A stretch of DNA of 64,000 nt, from positions 744,001 to 808,000 of the forward strand of contig CBDBUX010000011.1 of NCBI GenBank assembly GCA_965212205.1. Direction: 5' to 3'. Origin of the DNA: JAHEJJ01 sp965212205. GTDB lineage: Bacteria; Bacteroidota; Bacteroidia; Flavobacteriales; Flavobacteriaceae. Both the position numbers and the translations under genes were made by a program. This document shows, piece by piece, positions 1-8,236 of this stretch. The stretch's first letter is position 1. Each line of letters starts with the position of its first letter. The notes below the pieces were generated by a model, which was not told the DNA's origin, did not search any database, and was given only the letters and a program-made list of their open reading frames with translations.

Positions 1-507
1 GTTGAATATTCGTTTTCAAGCAACAAATGCAATTCGGGATGGATCCACTCAAAATCCTTGCCCAGATGATAGAGACTGGTCATCGAATACGCTTTAGAGG
101 CGACTTTATGAGGACCGATTAGCCAGTCGAAGCACGCCGTAACGATAAGTTCCAGATGCTGAGAAGTTAAGCATGAGGAAGCGGTGTTGGTTGCATCACC
201 ATAATATTCTAAAACCAGGAGCTCACAAATTTTTGCCATTGGCCTTATCGATGATTCATGACGTAAAACCGAAAGGTTCTTGGCCCAAAAATCGAGATGG
301 GGGTCGAGGTAACGCAAATTTCGGCGCGCCGTAAACTCGAGTACCCAGCAGGCGCGCGAAGAGATGGGGTCTTCGTTCCTAAAACCTATTTCCAGTAAGG
401 GCAGTACCAGCTTGGGTTTGTGTAAAACAAGATCGGCCATTTCCATGCGCATGCTTCGTGAATGATTCACATAGTTCAATTTTATATATAGCTGGTCGAC
501 ATTCACG
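1..507 (-). CDS. HEAT-like conserved flavobacterial protein, 3' end cut off (often labelled 'adenylosuccinate lyase')
   Basis: The minus strand is open from a GTG at 507 to the window edge (169 codons, no stop seen). It begins MNVDQLYIKLNYVNHSRSMR and continues through alpha-helical, HEAT-like segments such as SSRACWVLEFTARRNLRYL, IRPMAKICELLVLEYYG and VASKAYSMTSLYHLGKDFEW. This pattern matches, from memory, a family of about 190 residues common in Flavobacteriaceae. It is often automatically named adenylosuccinate lyase because it sits beside purB, but I see none of the lyase's signature motifs, so the enzymatic name is probably wrong. No ATG lies upstream in frame, and the GTG gives the N-terminus usual for the family. 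Function unknown; the neighbour off the left edge could be purB, which cannot be seen. The frame is solid, the family assignment moderately sure. Confidence 0.65.
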
Positions 508-614
508 AAACAGTGTGTCTTGCTTTTTGGTGAGTGGGTATTGTTATTTTCCAGTCTGGTAAAATCAAAATTAAATATCTTCGCTTAATCCATATAATCA
601 GAAATCTCAAGCCG

Positions 615-1088
615 ATGAAAATACTAAAAAAAATAGCTCTTTTCTTACTGGTGGTGCTGATTGCAATCCAATTTATCAGACCCGAAAAAAACTTGTCTGA
701 AAACCCATATACCGAAGTATTTGTTGAAGAGACGAATCCACCTGACGAAGTTATGAGAATATTAAAAAGCAGCTGTTACGACTGCCATAGTAATAACACC
801 AAATATCCCTGGTATAACAACATCGCACCGGTATCATTCTGGATTGCCGATCATATCGAACATGGTAAAGGTCATCTGGATTTTTCGAACTGGGCTTCCT
901 ATGACTCGAAGAAAAAGGATCATAAGCTCGAAGAGGTGATTGAAATGGTCGAATCTGGAGAAATGCCATTGCGGGAATATACCTGGACCCATAGTGAAGC
1001 GCGACTGACAGAGGCGCAAAGAAAGGCTGTGATCGAATGGGCCAAAACCACTAGGCTCCTTTACCAATTAGATCAGAAACCACAGTAG
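615..1088 (+). CDS. Heme-binding domain protein (single CxxCH, membrane anchored)
   Basis: A 157-residue protein starting at MKILKKIALFLLVVLIAIQF, an uncleaved signal anchor of one membrane segment. An earlier in-frame ATG at 534 would only add 27 unlikely residues in front of the membrane helix. The rest is exported: SSCYDCHSNN (about residues 50-59) is a c-type heme attachment motif CxxCH, followed by NTKYPWYNNIAPVSFWI and, near the end, SGEMPLREYTW and LTEAQRKAVIEWA. This order is that of the Haem_bd domain of small periplasmic heme proteins, widespread in Bacteroidota. The redox partner is not known. The 3' end overlaps the convergent sirtuin gene by 38 bases. Confidence 0.85.
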   Translation: MKILKKIALFLLVVLIAIQFIRPEKNLSENPYTEVFVEETNPPDEVMRILKSSCYDCHSNNTKYPWYNNIAPVSFWIADHIEHGKGHLDFSNWASYDSKKKDHKLEEVIEMVESGEMPLREYTWTHSEARLTEAQRKAVIEWAKTTRLLYQLDQKPQ

Positions 1089-1746
1089 GGACGCCCGTAG
1101 CGGCTGTTTGGGCTATAATAGTAAGGTTTTCAAAATCATGTGGGGAAACCGTAGGCCTGGGGTCTACAAAAAATATAGGAATACCCGGAGAAGAGTAATG
1201 AATAAGGCTGGCCGCCGGATATACCTGCATCGATGTCCCAATAATCAACAGCATATCGGCCCCCATTGTGATCTCAGCGGCCTTTGGCAACAAAGGCACT
1301 TGTTCGCCGAACCATACTATATGAGGCCGTAATTGAAAACCGGAAGCGCAATAATCGCCTAAGACCAGGTCTTTTTTCCATTCCAAAATATCAGATGGGT
1401 TTCCCGTGCTTCGAACCTTAAATAGTTCGCCATGAAGGTGTAAAACCTGGCTGCTCCCGGCGCGCTCATGAAGATCATCAACATTTTGGGTTACGATATC
1501 GACCTCAAAATAGTCTTCGAGTGCCACAAGAGACTTGTGTCCTTCATTGGGGACAGCCTCGATCAATTGCTTTCTCCGCTGGTTATAAAAATCGAGCACC
1601 AGTGCAGGATCTTGCGCAAAACCCTGTGGCGAAGCAACCTCCATCACATCATGACCCTCCCAGAGTCCGTCGGCATCCCTGAAAGTCTTCAACCCACTGT
1701 CGGCACTCATACCAGCACCGGTTAAGACTACAATTTTTTTCCTCAT
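1051..1746 (-). CDS. cobB: Sir2-family NAD-dependent protein deacylase (CobB-like)
   Basis: A 231-residue cytoplasmic sirtuin that removes acyl groups from lysines using NAD. The NAD-binding motif GAGMSADSGLKTFRDADGLW is at residues 10-29, TQNVDDLHERAG supplies the NAD ribose site, and HLHG holds the catalytic histidine (about residue 104). Tyr and Arg of FYNQRR form the YxxR pair that in CobB and SIRT5 favours succinyl or malonyl lysine, so desuccinylase activity is plausible. The small domain between HLHG and RPHIVWFGE has only one cysteine, whereas classical sirtuins use four as zinc ligands; the zinc site seems lost. Size is normal for CobB. It is convergent with the heme-binding gene and divergent from trmH. 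Confidence 0.92.
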   Translation of the reverse strand: MRKKIVVLTGAGMSADSGLKTFRDADGLWEGHDVMEVASPQGFAQDPALVLDFYNQRRKQLIEAVPNEGHKSLVALEDYFEVDIVTQNVDDLHERAGSSQVLHLHGELFKVRSTGNPSDILEWKKDLVLGDYCASGFQLRPHIVWFGEQVPLLPKAAEITMGADMLLIIGTSMQVYPAASLIHYSSPGIPIFFVDPRPTVSPHDFENLTIIAQTAATGVPTVVSDLIGKGA

Positions 1747-1790
1747 AGTTTTTGCAATATTTAAAGTTACGTTTTTATTAAATTAGATCG

Positions 1791-2465
1791 ATGATAGACC
1801 GTAATCTGCTTACATATCTCGAATCGTTCCTAACAGCGCAACGCAGAGAACGATTTCTGGAAATTCTTGAACTTAGGACCAATTTCCTTACTGTAGTGGC
1901 AGAGGATGTTTTCCAGATGCACAACGCGAGTGCCATTGTTAGGAGTTGCGATGTTTTCGGAATCCAGCAACTACACCTTATAGTGGATCGATTTGGCAAC
2001 CGGATCGACAAGAATATTGCTGTTGGTGCCGAGAAGTGGGTCGATGTAAACAGTTACGGGAGTTCAGCGGAGTGCATTGATTATCTGTCAGGACAGGGGT
2101 ATCGGATTGTGGCAACAAGCCCTTCACCCAACGCTATCAATCTTAATTCATATAACATAAATGAAAAGACCGCACTTTTTTTTGGTACAGAAAAGGAAGG
2201 CTTGAGCAGCGAGGTTCTCGACGTGGCCGACGACACAATCCAAATTCCGATGGTTGGATTTAGTGAAAGCCTCAATGTTTCGGTCTCCGTGGCCATCATA
2301 CTACAGGTATTGGCCGGAAAACTTCGGGAAAGTACATTGCCCTGGGGCTTAAGCCCAGAAGAGATCCTGGCTAAACGATTAGACTGGACAAAAAAAACGA
2401 TCAAAGACTCCGAACAGATCACAGAAAGATATTATACTGAAATTGCCCGATCGGCCAAACGTTAA
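1791..2465 (+). CDS. trmH: tRNA (guanosine-2'-O-)-methyltransferase TrmH (SpoU family)
   Basis: A 224-residue SPOUT methyltransferase that methylates the 2'-OH of G18 in the tRNA D-loop using S-adenosylmethionine. All three SpoU motifs are present: NASAIVRSCDVFGI near residue 44 (motif 1 with the catalytic Arg), FFGTEKEGLSSEVL near 130 (motif 2), and IPMVGFSESLNVSVSVAIIL near 152 (motif 3, forming the knot that binds the cofactor). The C-terminal region with WTKKTIKDSEQI is typical of TrmH rather than TrmL or RlmB. It is transcribed alone, divergently from the sirtuin with a 44-base gap. Confidence 0.9.
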   Translation: MIDRNLLTYLESFLTAQRRERFLEILELRTNFLTVVAEDVFQMHNASAIVRSCDVFGIQQLHLIVDRFGNRIDKNIAVGAEKWVDVNSYGSSAECIDYLSGQGYRIVATSPSPNAINLNSYNINEKTALFFGTEKEGLSSEVLDVADDTIQIPMVGFSESLNVSVSVAIILQVLAGKLRESTLPWGLSPEEILAKRLDWTKKTIKDSEQITERYYTEIARSAKR

Positions 2466-2645
2466 TAACTGCAACGCTTCAATTAAATCATCCTGGCCCC
2501 GAAATACAGGATAATCATCGAATTCATACTCTTCAAACAAGATCAGGAGGAAACTGGTATTAAAATCACGAGCATCATTGCTTCGTCTATAGGGTAAATT
2601 GGGAGAATAGATAATAAAACGTACCTTATATCCTGAATTAACAAA
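2379..2645 (-). pseudogene. Possible gene remnant, coding-like frame without a start
   Basis: Between trmH and the SRPBCC gene the minus strand is open for 89 codons (stop TAA at 2379-2381, upstream stop TAG at 2646-2648) with no ATG. The part in the gap reads like a real protein (for example GYKVRFIIYSPNLPYRRSND, SFLLILFEEYEFDDYP and RGQDDLIEALQLL), with acidic, amphipathic composition and sensible codons. The last 29 codons run antiparallel through trmH and look like shadow. I do not recognise the family. It may be a truncated remnant, a gene using an unusual start, or chance. Confidence 0.3.
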
Positions 2646-2660
2646 CTAAATATCAGACTT

Positions 2661-3188
2661 ATGACAACCGTTCTTTACATAATTGCAGGACTCGTACTCT
2701 TGATTGTTGTATTGGCAGTTATTGCACCTAAGAGCTACGATGTTAGCCGGAGTATCACCATAAATCAACCTGTATCTAAAGTATTTAACTATCTGAAATA
2801 TCTAAAAAACCAGGATGAATGGAGCCCCTGGCAAAAGAGAGACCCAAATATGAAAAAAGAATTTGTGGGTACCGATGGAGAGGTCGGCGCTCTTAGCAAA
2901 TGGGAAGGAAATAAGGACGTAGGCATGGGCGAACAAGAGTTAAAACGGATAGTCGATAACGAGGTAATAGAATTTGAGCTACGATTTTTAAAACCCTGGA
3001 AATCCGAATCAATTGCTTATTTAAAGGTTAATGAAGCTAATGTCGGGCAAACTCAGGTTAATTGGGGCTTTCGTGGGCGGAACAAATTCCCTGTGAGCAT
3101 CATGATGCTATTTATGAATATGGACAAGGCCGTAGGTAAGGATTTCGAAGAAGGATTGGAAAGTCTGAAATCATTGATGGAATCATAA
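2661..3188 (+). CDS. SRPBCC (START/polyketide cyclase-like) protein with N-terminal membrane helix
   Basis: A 175-residue protein. Residues 2-23 form one membrane helix (TVLYIIAGLVLLIVVLAVIA). The rest is an SRPBCC ligand-binding fold recognised by YDVSRSITINQPVSKVFNYL at the start, NQDEWSPWQKRDPNMKKEF, the middle strand with GNKDVGMGEQEL, and the long C-terminal helix AVGKDFEEGLESLKSLME. Such proteins bind hydrophobic ligands; this one is probably tethered to the membrane. The ligand cannot be told. The next gene (VOC) starts 16 bases downstream, so the two are probably co-transcribed. Confidence 0.8.
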   Translation: MTTVLYIIAGLVLLIVVLAVIAPKSYDVSRSITINQPVSKVFNYLKYLKNQDEWSPWQKRDPNMKKEFVGTDGEVGALSKWEGNKDVGMGEQELKRIVDNEVIEFELRFLKPWKSESIAYLKVNEANVGQTQVNWGFRGRNKFPVSIMMLFMNMDKAVGKDFEEGLESLKSLMES

Positions 3189-3204
3189 TTAATTCAAGAA
3201 AATA

Positions 3205-3570
3205 ATGGTAGGTTGGTTCGAGATTCCAGTGACCAGTATGGAACGGGCAAAATCATTTTATGAAACGGTCTTTGAGGTTGCCATTTCGGTTCACGATCTG
3301 GGCGGACTGGTTATGGGCTGGTTTCCTTCCGGAGATAATACTCATGGGGCCACAGGTTCTTTGGTACAACACGAGATGTATCAACCCAGTGAAAGCCATG
3401 GTGTGCTGATCTACTTTTCTAGCCGCGATGTAAACATCGAACTCAATAGGGTGGCTTCTGCAGGCGGTACGGTTTTAAAGCCAAAAACGGCCATAGGCGA
3501 AGGACATGGCTTTATGGCATTGTTAAAGGATTCGGAAGGAAATAGAATTGCCCTGCATTCCCAGCAATAG
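3205..3570 (+). CDS. VOC family (glyoxalase/dioxygenase fold) protein
   Basis: A 121-residue single-domain protein with the paired beta-alpha-beta-beta-beta units of the vicinal oxygen chelate superfamily. The opening WFEIPVTSMERAKSFYETVF and the second half with SRDVNIELNRVASAGGTVL and HGFMALLKDSEGNRIALHS are the usual signatures. Possible metal ligands are Glu and His residues in these strands (for example GHGFM and the terminal HS), but the typical lactoylglutathione lyase set is not complete, so the reaction is unknown. The C-terminus ends two bases before the convergent amylase gene. Confidence 0.85.
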   Translation: MVGWFEIPVTSMERAKSFYETVFEVAISVHDLGGLVMGWFPSGDNTHGATGSLVQHEMYQPSESHGVLIYFSSRDVNIELNRVASAGGTVLKPKTAIGEGHGFMALLKDSEGNRIALHSQQ

Positions 3571-3572
3571 GT

Positions 3573-5264
3573 TTATTGGGCAAGTTCAAGCAAAGCGATG
3601 TCGTGAGGGTTATCGAGCAAAACTTTACCATTTTTAACTTCGACTTCGGTTTCCGAGTAGGTATCAAATAACTTGGTTCCGTTCCCAAAAAATCCTTTTA
3701 CCCATAGCGATTTCTTTCCTTTAGGCAGATCAAGACCGATCACTACTTTGTCTTTGAAATCCCCACTGATATAACTTCTGCTAAATACATAAGGCGACTT
3801 GGCAAGCCTCCGGTGTTTGCCAGCTCCTACCGCAGGGTGGTTTTTCCTGAATTGACCGAGTTTCTGCCAGTGTTTAAGAATGTTTTGCTTTTCAACCAGA
3901 CTGTCGAGTTCACTCCAGTTCATAAACGATCTAAGCGTCGCATCGCCCTGAGTACCTTCAACAATAAGCGTTCTGGCACTTTCATCGCCATAATAGATCT
4001 GGGAAGCCCCTGGGCATAGCAATAGAATATTGGCAGTATAGAAGGGTTTCTCTCTCTTTTGATCGAATGGAGCGCCGTCGTCGTGTGAGGTGAGGTAATT
4101 AACCACACTTTTATCTTTAAGTTTACCCTGCAGAAGCCTATGGTATTTTCTAAAAATGGTTTCATATGATTTTCCTGCATCGGTCTTGAGTTCAAAGTTG
4201 ATGAGGCTTTTGAAACCATGGTCGTAATAGTCGACCTTTTTATCGCCAAAATCGAACCATCTTCCGTTGCTTATCCCATAGTTATATACTTCACCTACCA
4301 TATAGAAAGGATTATCATCAAGGATCTGATCGGGATGCTTTTTCTTCCAGGTTTCAAAAGCATGGGAGGCTTCCTTATACAGTTCAGCCCAGGCTTTTTC
4401 ATCGGCATGTTTTACCGTATCTACGCGAAACCCGTCGATACCCAGATCGTTCACATAGTCTGTAAGCCATTTGATGATGTAAAACCGTGGTGCTCTCGGG
4501 TAACCTGTTCGTTCAAAAAATAATTGTAGTTCGTCGAGCTCATTGCTAAGGCGACCTTCGCTTTTCCATTTGGCTAGCAACGGATCGGGAAGTTCCACCG
4601 CTTCGTCCGATTCGGTATAGATATCGGGCAGATTGTCTACCAGGGTACAGCTTGTGGTGTTTTCATATGTGCTGAACTCGCAAGTAGGTTCCGTTCTTAC
4701 CCAGTCTGAAGGCCAAACAGGATCCATCCCGGTCACCGGACCGGTATGGTTGATCACCACATCCATCAGAATTCTGATATTATGCCGATGAGCGGTCTTT
4801 ACCAGGGTTTCAAGGTCCTTTTTTGTGCCGAAATTAGGATCGAGGGCTGTCCAGTCCTTGGCCCAGTATCCATGGTATCCGTAAGTGACACCGGTGCCCT
4901 CGTCGGTGGAGCCATGGATCTGTTCTACCACCGGGGTGAACCATAGGGCATTTACCCCGAGGTCATCGAAATAACCCGATTCAATTTTTTGAGTAATTCC
5001 CTCTAAGTCGCCTCCCATAAAACCCCGAAGGACTGCTGTACTGTCTGTTCTGTTAATATTGAGGTCGTTCTCCGGATTTCCATTATTAAAACGATCGGTA
5101 AGCAGGAAATATATATTGGCACCTTCCCATGCAAAGGGTACTTCTTTTTCAGTGGTAGCGATCGAATCGGCCACGGCGACCGTTTGTGGCGCCGTATCTT
5201 TTTTAGATTGAACACAGGAGAGAAGCAAGCAGGTTAGGGCACTGGCAATAAGCAGATTTTTCAT
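3573..5264 (-). CDS. Alpha-amylase family glycoside hydrolase (GH13), lipoprotein
   Basis: A 563-residue exported alpha-glucan hydrolase. I chose the start MKNLLIASALTCLLLSCVQS, which is a lipoprotein signal peptide with lipobox LLSC; an in-frame ATG 13 codons upstream would bury it. The GH13 regions are in order: NIYFLLTDRFNNGNPEND near the start, region I DVVINHTG, region II GIDGFRVDTVKH (nucleophile Asp), region III MVGEVYN (acid/base Glu), region IV YLTSHDD (transition-state Asp). A C-terminal beta-sandwich follows. It probably works on starch or glycogen-like glucans at the cell envelope. No susC/susD pair, sugar regulator or other glycosidase lies beside it, so it is not in a typical polysaccharide utilisation locus. 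Confidence 0.92.
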   Translation of the reverse strand: MKNLLIASALTCLLLSCVQSKKDTAPQTVAVADSIATTEKEVPFAWEGANIYFLLTDRFNNGNPENDLNINRTDSTAVLRGFMGGDLEGITQKIESGYFDDLGVNALWFTPVVEQIHGSTDEGTGVTYGYHGYWAKDWTALDPNFGTKKDLETLVKTAHRHNIRILMDVVINHTGPVTGMDPVWPSDWVRTEPTCEFSTYENTTSCTLVDNLPDIYTESDEAVELPDPLLAKWKSEGRLSNELDELQLFFERTGYPRAPRFYIIKWLTDYVNDLGIDGFRVDTVKHADEKAWAELYKEASHAFETWKKKHPDQILDDNPFYMVGEVYNYGISNGRWFDFGDKKVDYYDHGFKSLINFELKTDAGKSYETIFRKYHRLLQGKLKDKSVVNYLTSHDDGAPFDQKREKPFYTANILLLCPGASQIYYGDESARTLIVEGTQGDATLRSFMNWSELDSLVEKQNILKHWQKLGQFRKNHPAVGAGKHRRLAKSPYVFSRSYISGDFKDKVVIGLDLPKGKKSLWVKGFFGNGTKLFDTYSETEVEVKNGKVLLDNPHDIALLELAQ

Positions 5265-5476
5265 ATGATGATATACTGTTGATTTAAGGAATGTTCCGAT
5301 CATCCGATTTCGGCTCGATTATTATATGGGGTATTCAACATCAGGCCGACCGAAACAAGGTCTAAAACTATAAAATGATCGTTGAATTATAAAATTTATT
5401 TAGGACTGTGGCAAAAATTTTACGCCGTGGGAATATCGACTTGGAGGTAATCATGACTTCATAAAGCAGAGAGGAT

Positions 5477-6253
5477 TCAGTTCCGATTAAGTACTTTGTA
5501 TTCCTCATAGCAGCTACTGATGGCATCAAGGATCTGTAAGTCGTTAGCCGTTCTGATAAACGATTTTGAATAATTACAATTGGCGAGAATGTCGTCGATA
5601 TCCACTTTTTCCAATTGAAGTAATTCGGTGAGTGTCTCTCGATCGAATTTAGAAGCCAGTAGATTCCGTATCTCATCGTCTTCTTTGATTTTTCTGAGTT
5701 TTCTCATCTGGTTAGGTTGCTTACCAAATAGATTTCTCAACAGATCGGCCGGATTTAATATAGCACCGAGCACCTTGGTTACCGCACTGGGACTCTTGTT
5801 CCCTGCCTCATAGCTCACCGGTAAACCGGAAATACTATACTGATATGCAGTATTGATCGGTAGGTTTTTTACATCGATTTCCAGGTAGCCCGTAAGTTGA
5901 TACGGCCTAACAATAACTTCTTCAAGCGCATAGGCCAATTCGGTGAGGGAAACCTTGGTATCCTTAAATTTGAACATATCGTTCGTTACACGAATTTTCT
6001 GCGATTTAAAACCCAGATAAGAAAAATATAAGGTATCATTTACCGAAGCCTCGATGGTGAATTTTCCTTTATTGTCGGTAATGGTTCCCACCACCTTGTT
6101 AAGGTTGATCACATGCACACTCTGTAAAGGGGTGCCCGATTGTGCATTGAGCACAATGGCCTCAAATGGCATAGAAGGAATAGTGTCGTTCACCTCCTGA
6201 CCCAAACCCGCAATCGCGTAAATAAGAGTGATTAATAGTAAAAACTTCTTCAT
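5477..6253 (-). CDS. Carboxypeptidase-regulatory-like domain protein, exported
   Basis: A 258-residue protein beginning MKKFLLLITLIYAIAGLGQE, a signal peptide cleaved near GLGQ. An upstream in-frame ATG (13 codons earlier) is less likely. Residues about 28-110 form a CarboxypepD_reg-like Ig fold: FEAIVLNAQSGTPLQSVHVI, GTITDNKGKFTIEASVNDTL and YFSYLGFKSQKIRV, the same module seen at the N-terminus of TonB receptors and DUF5686 proteins. The C-terminal half (NPADLLRNLFGKQPNQMRKL onward) is helical, charged, and has no family I know. It is probably periplasmic or outer membrane associated. The 212-base gap to the amylase gene holds nothing clear. Confidence 0.8.
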   Translation of the reverse strand: MKKFLLLITLIYAIAGLGQEVNDTIPSMPFEAIVLNAQSGTPLQSVHVINLNKVVGTITDNKGKFTIEASVNDTLYFSYLGFKSQKIRVTNDMFKFKDTKVSLTELAYALEEVIVRPYQLTGYLEIDVKNLPINTAYQYSISGLPVSYEAGNKSPSAVTKVLGAILNPADLLRNLFGKQPNQMRKLRKIKEDDEIRNLLASKFDRETLTELLQLEKVDIDDILANCNYSKSFIRTANDLQILDAISSCYEEYKVLNRN

Positions 6254-6328
6254 CAATAGCAATGCTGACTCAAAACTACTAAGAAATAACAAATTTCGGC
6301 CTTGGCCTATTTTTTAATAGTCTGTTAA

Positions 6329-8062
6329 CTAATAGAATCCTTTTTTCTGCTTCCTTTTCGGACGTCCCGACTTTTTAGACTTGCCCCTGCTTCTTTTTTT
6401 AGATCCGGGAGCATCATAGTTCCGTTTTCTTCCCTTATGACTTTTAGGGCGTCGCCCAGACCCAGGAGCGTTCGAGATTTCTACCTTTACGGTCCGCCCC
6501 TCATGTTTAAAAGAAGCAAGAGATTCAACCACCAGTCCACTAAAAGCTGCATCGGTATTGAAAAAAGAAAAACTGCCTTTGACATCCACTTTGTAGAGGT
6601 CGTCCCTCTCCAGGTTGAGCTTTTTTCTGAGAAAATCTTTTAGGGATTTCCAGTCAAATCCGTCTCGTTCTCCCAAATTGATAAAGAAGCGTACGGAATC
6701 TCCATTTGCACTAAATTCGTGATTGCTCGATTTTACAGAGCCAGAACTCAGTTCGCGCTTCTTCTGATAATAGGAGTAATATCGACTGAACTCTACGGTG
6801 AAGATCTTTTTGATCAGTTCATTTCTGTCTAATCCTTCCAATACATCGGCTATGGCGGGCAGGAAACCCGTAATGGCCTCATCGATTTCTGTATTTTTTA
6901 TTCTGTTGGCCAGGTGATACAGCTGGATCTCACAAATCTCCAGGCCACTTGGAATAGGCTTTTCCTCAAATTTTTGGTTGATTTTTTTTTCTATTCGTCT
7001 GATCTTACCATGCTCGCTTCGGGTAATGATGACCATCGAAACACCAAACTTACCTGCACGGCCCGTTCTACCGCTCCTGTGGGTATAGGTCTCTATTTCG
7101 TCGGGAAGTTGATAGTTGATCACATGGGTGATGTCGTCTACATCTATACCCCTTGCAGCTACATCTGTGGCTACCAGGAGCTGAATCTGATTTTTTCTAA
7201 AAGCGCCCATTACCAGATCTCGTTGATTCTGGCTGAGGTCGCCGTGAAGTGCTCCGGCGTTATATCCGTCTTCGATCAGCTTTTCAGCTACTTTTTGAGT
7301 ATCTCTTTTAGTACGGCAAAAGACCACTGAAAATATCCCAGGGTTGGAATCGGCCAGTCTTTTCAAGGCCTCGTATCGATCTCTCCCCCCAACCACATAA
7401 TATTCATGGCGTACCGTATCGATACCGGTATTTTTTGCCCCCACCGTGATCTCGGCAGGATTCATCATGAATTTTCTGGCAATGGCTTCCACTTCTGCCG
7501 GCATGGTAGCCGAAAACAACCAGGTGAGCTTATGGTCTGGGGTATAAGACAAGATATTCATGATATCGTCGTAAAAGCCCATGTTGAGCATTTCGTCGGC
7601 TTCGTCTAGAATACAATATTCAATTTTGGAGATATCGAGCAGTCTCCTTTCGATCATATCTTTTAGCCTGCCTGGCGTCGCTACGGCGATCTGCGCGCCT
7701 GAACGTATATTTTTTGCCTGTTCGGTAATGCTGGCACCACCATAGACCGATACTATTTTTAATCCCTTTACATATTTGGCATATAATCTCAATTCATTAC
7801 TGATCTGCAGGCACAACTCACGTGTAGGGGTTAGAATTAATCCCTGAACCGTTCTCGACCTGGCATCTATGCTTTGTAATAGCGGAAATCCGAATGCCGC
7901 CGTTTTCCCTGTTCCTGTTTGGGCCAAGGCAACCAGATCAGTGGTTTCGGTCAGCAGTAATGGGATGGTCTTTTGCTGTATCTCTGAAGGTTCCTTGAAA
8001 CCGAGGTCGGAAATGGCCTGTAGTAGGGTTGGTTCCAACCCTAATTCTTGAAATGAATTCAT
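6329..8062 (-). CDS. deaD: DEAD-box RNA helicase with DbpA-type RNA-binding domain
   Basis: A 577-residue ATP-dependent RNA helicase. Seen in order: Q motif (FQELGLEPTLLQAISDLGFKEP), Walker A AQTGTGKTAAF (about residue 43), PTRELC, DEADEML (about 152), SATMP, and in the second RecA lobe VATDVAARGIDVDDITHVI and HRSGRTGRAG. After a linker, residues about 455-530 form the DbpA/CsdA RNA-binding fold (VRFFINLGERDGFDWKSLK), and the tail is strongly basic (Lys/Arg/Gly/Ser-rich, ending KKGFY). This layout is that of the DeaD/CsdA group acting in ribosome assembly and cold adaptation. A promoter-like box at 8165-8172 would give a leader of roughly 95 bases able to fold. Confidence 0.93.
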   Translation of the reverse strand: MNSFQELGLEPTLLQAISDLGFKEPSEIQQKTIPLLLTETTDLVALAQTGTGKTAAFGFPLLQSIDARSRTVQGLILTPTRELCLQISNELRLYAKYVKGLKIVSVYGGASITEQAKNIRSGAQIAVATPGRLKDMIERRLLDISKIEYCILDEADEMLNMGFYDDIMNILSYTPDHKLTWLFSATMPAEVEAIARKFMMNPAEITVGAKNTGIDTVRHEYYVVGGRDRYEALKRLADSNPGIFSVVFCRTKRDTQKVAEKLIEDGYNAGALHGDLSQNQRDLVMGAFRKNQIQLLVATDVAARGIDVDDITHVINYQLPDEIETYTHRSGRTGRAGKFGVSMVIITRSEHGKIRRIEKKINQKFEEKPIPSGLEICEIQLYHLANRIKNTEIDEAITGFLPAIADVLEGLDRNELIKKIFTVEFSRYYSYYQKKRELSSGSVKSSNHEFSANGDSVRFFINLGERDGFDWKSLKDFLRKKLNLERDDLYKVDVKGSFSFFNTDAAFSGLVVESLASFKHEGRTVKVEISNAPGSGRRPKSHKGRKRNYDAPGSKKRSRGKSKKSGRPKRKQKKGFY

Positions 8063-8164
8063 CTAATTAATTCCTGATCGCTATTTGAGGCGTTGCACAG
8101 AGCGAATGAGAGTTTTAGTGGATACTCATCGCAACACATGTAAATGAAGCGTATTTTGAAGGGG

Positions 8165-8172
8165 CAAAGATA
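8165..8172 (-). promoter_or_regulatory. Bacteroidetes -7 box for the DEAD-box helicase
   Basis: On the minus strand TATCTTTG fits the Bacteroidetes -7 consensus TAnnTTTG exactly. It lies about 100 bases before the helicase start. No good TTG is at the usual -33 spacing. The leader contains GTTGC/GCAAC and GATGAG/CTCATTC complementary arms (about 8078-8140), so a hairpin is possible. Confidence 0.55.
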
Positions 8173-8236
8173 GGTTAATTATTTTTGGCTGATGCTCCGC
8201 AAATTCCCGATGATTTGCACCTAGACTCGCACAAAC

